From assembly GCA_021788565.1 (NCBI GenBank), contig JAJYKO010000528.1, positions 1-5,014 on the forward strand: a DNA stretch of 5,014 bases. Reading direction: 5' to 3'. Below, piece by piece: positions 4,993 through 5,014 of the stretch. The notes under the pieces are model-generated. The model was not told the DNA's origin, did not search any database, and saw only the letters and a program-made list of their open reading frames with translations. The position numbers and the translations under genes were made by a program. This DNA is from Chloroflexota bacterium. Lineage in GTDB: Bacteria > Chloroflexota > UBA6077. The first letter of the stretch is position 1. Each line of letters opens with the position of its first letter.

Positions 4993-4998
4993 CCGGAG

Positions 4999-5003
4999 CC
5001 TCC
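4999..5003 (-). promoter_or_regulatory. Shine-Dalgarno of the truncated small ORF
   Basis: GGAGG on the minus strand lies 6 nt before the ATG at 4992, supporting that start. It sits within the small palindrome CCGGAGGCTCCGG, which could partly hide it in mRNA. Confidence 0.55.
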
Positions 5004-5014
5004 GGCGTATCCAG

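Overview
The window is high-GC bacterial DNA dominated by one compact, four-gene DDE transposon lying between two unrelated broken genes. Gene families and codon use suggest a high-GC Bacillota relative (perhaps a thermophilic or acidophilic Alicyclobacillaceae/Clostridia-type genome). The clues are a DUF6431-type zinc-ribbon protein, an Ig-like repeat surface protein, and a small conserved ORF with a KISMRRWRNS motif. This assignment is an inference from family memory, not a measurement.

Layout. Positions 1-1205 (+) hold the C-terminal part of a large surface or adhesin-like protein with tandem Ig-like repeats of about 123-125 residues. Its reading frame is cut at about 1205/1206 and finishes with a few codons (stop at 1225-1227) supplied by the transposon end. 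Positions 1206-4845 are the proposed transposon, 3640 bp, bounded by 5'-TGT...ACA-3' and imperfect 25-bp terminal inverted repeats (15/25 identical without gaps). Each end carries a second, subterminal copy of a short motif. All four element genes run on the minus strand, in transcription order: a zinc-ribbon/HTH protein of DUF6431 type (4615-4001), a 507-aa DD35E transposase with a Mu-type C-terminal barrel (3943-2420), a 242-aa AAA+ ATPase of the TniB/ExeA class (2420-1692), and a 145-aa helical accessory protein resembling the C-terminal module of replication initiators (1695-1258). The last three genes overlap by 1-4 bp (TGATG and ATGA) and are almost certainly translationally coupled. About 230 bp upstream of the first gene is noncoding and contains two strong hairpins and two copies of a 12-bp TGTC repeat. 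Positions 4846-4992 (-) hold the first 49 codons of a conserved small ORF, cut exactly where the right TGT end begins.

How the genes work together. The transposase and ATPase form the core of an ATP-regulated, Mu/Tn5053/Tn7-like transposition machine in which the ATPase selects target DNA and activates the DDE recombinase. No TniQ, TnsA, resolvase or CRISPR component is present. The DUF6431 protein and the initiator-like helical protein occupy the accessory slots and are the least explained parts.

The flanks are pieces of two different genes, with no matching 5-bp target duplication. This indicates an adjacent deletion, inversion or recombination after insertion, rather than a simple insertion.
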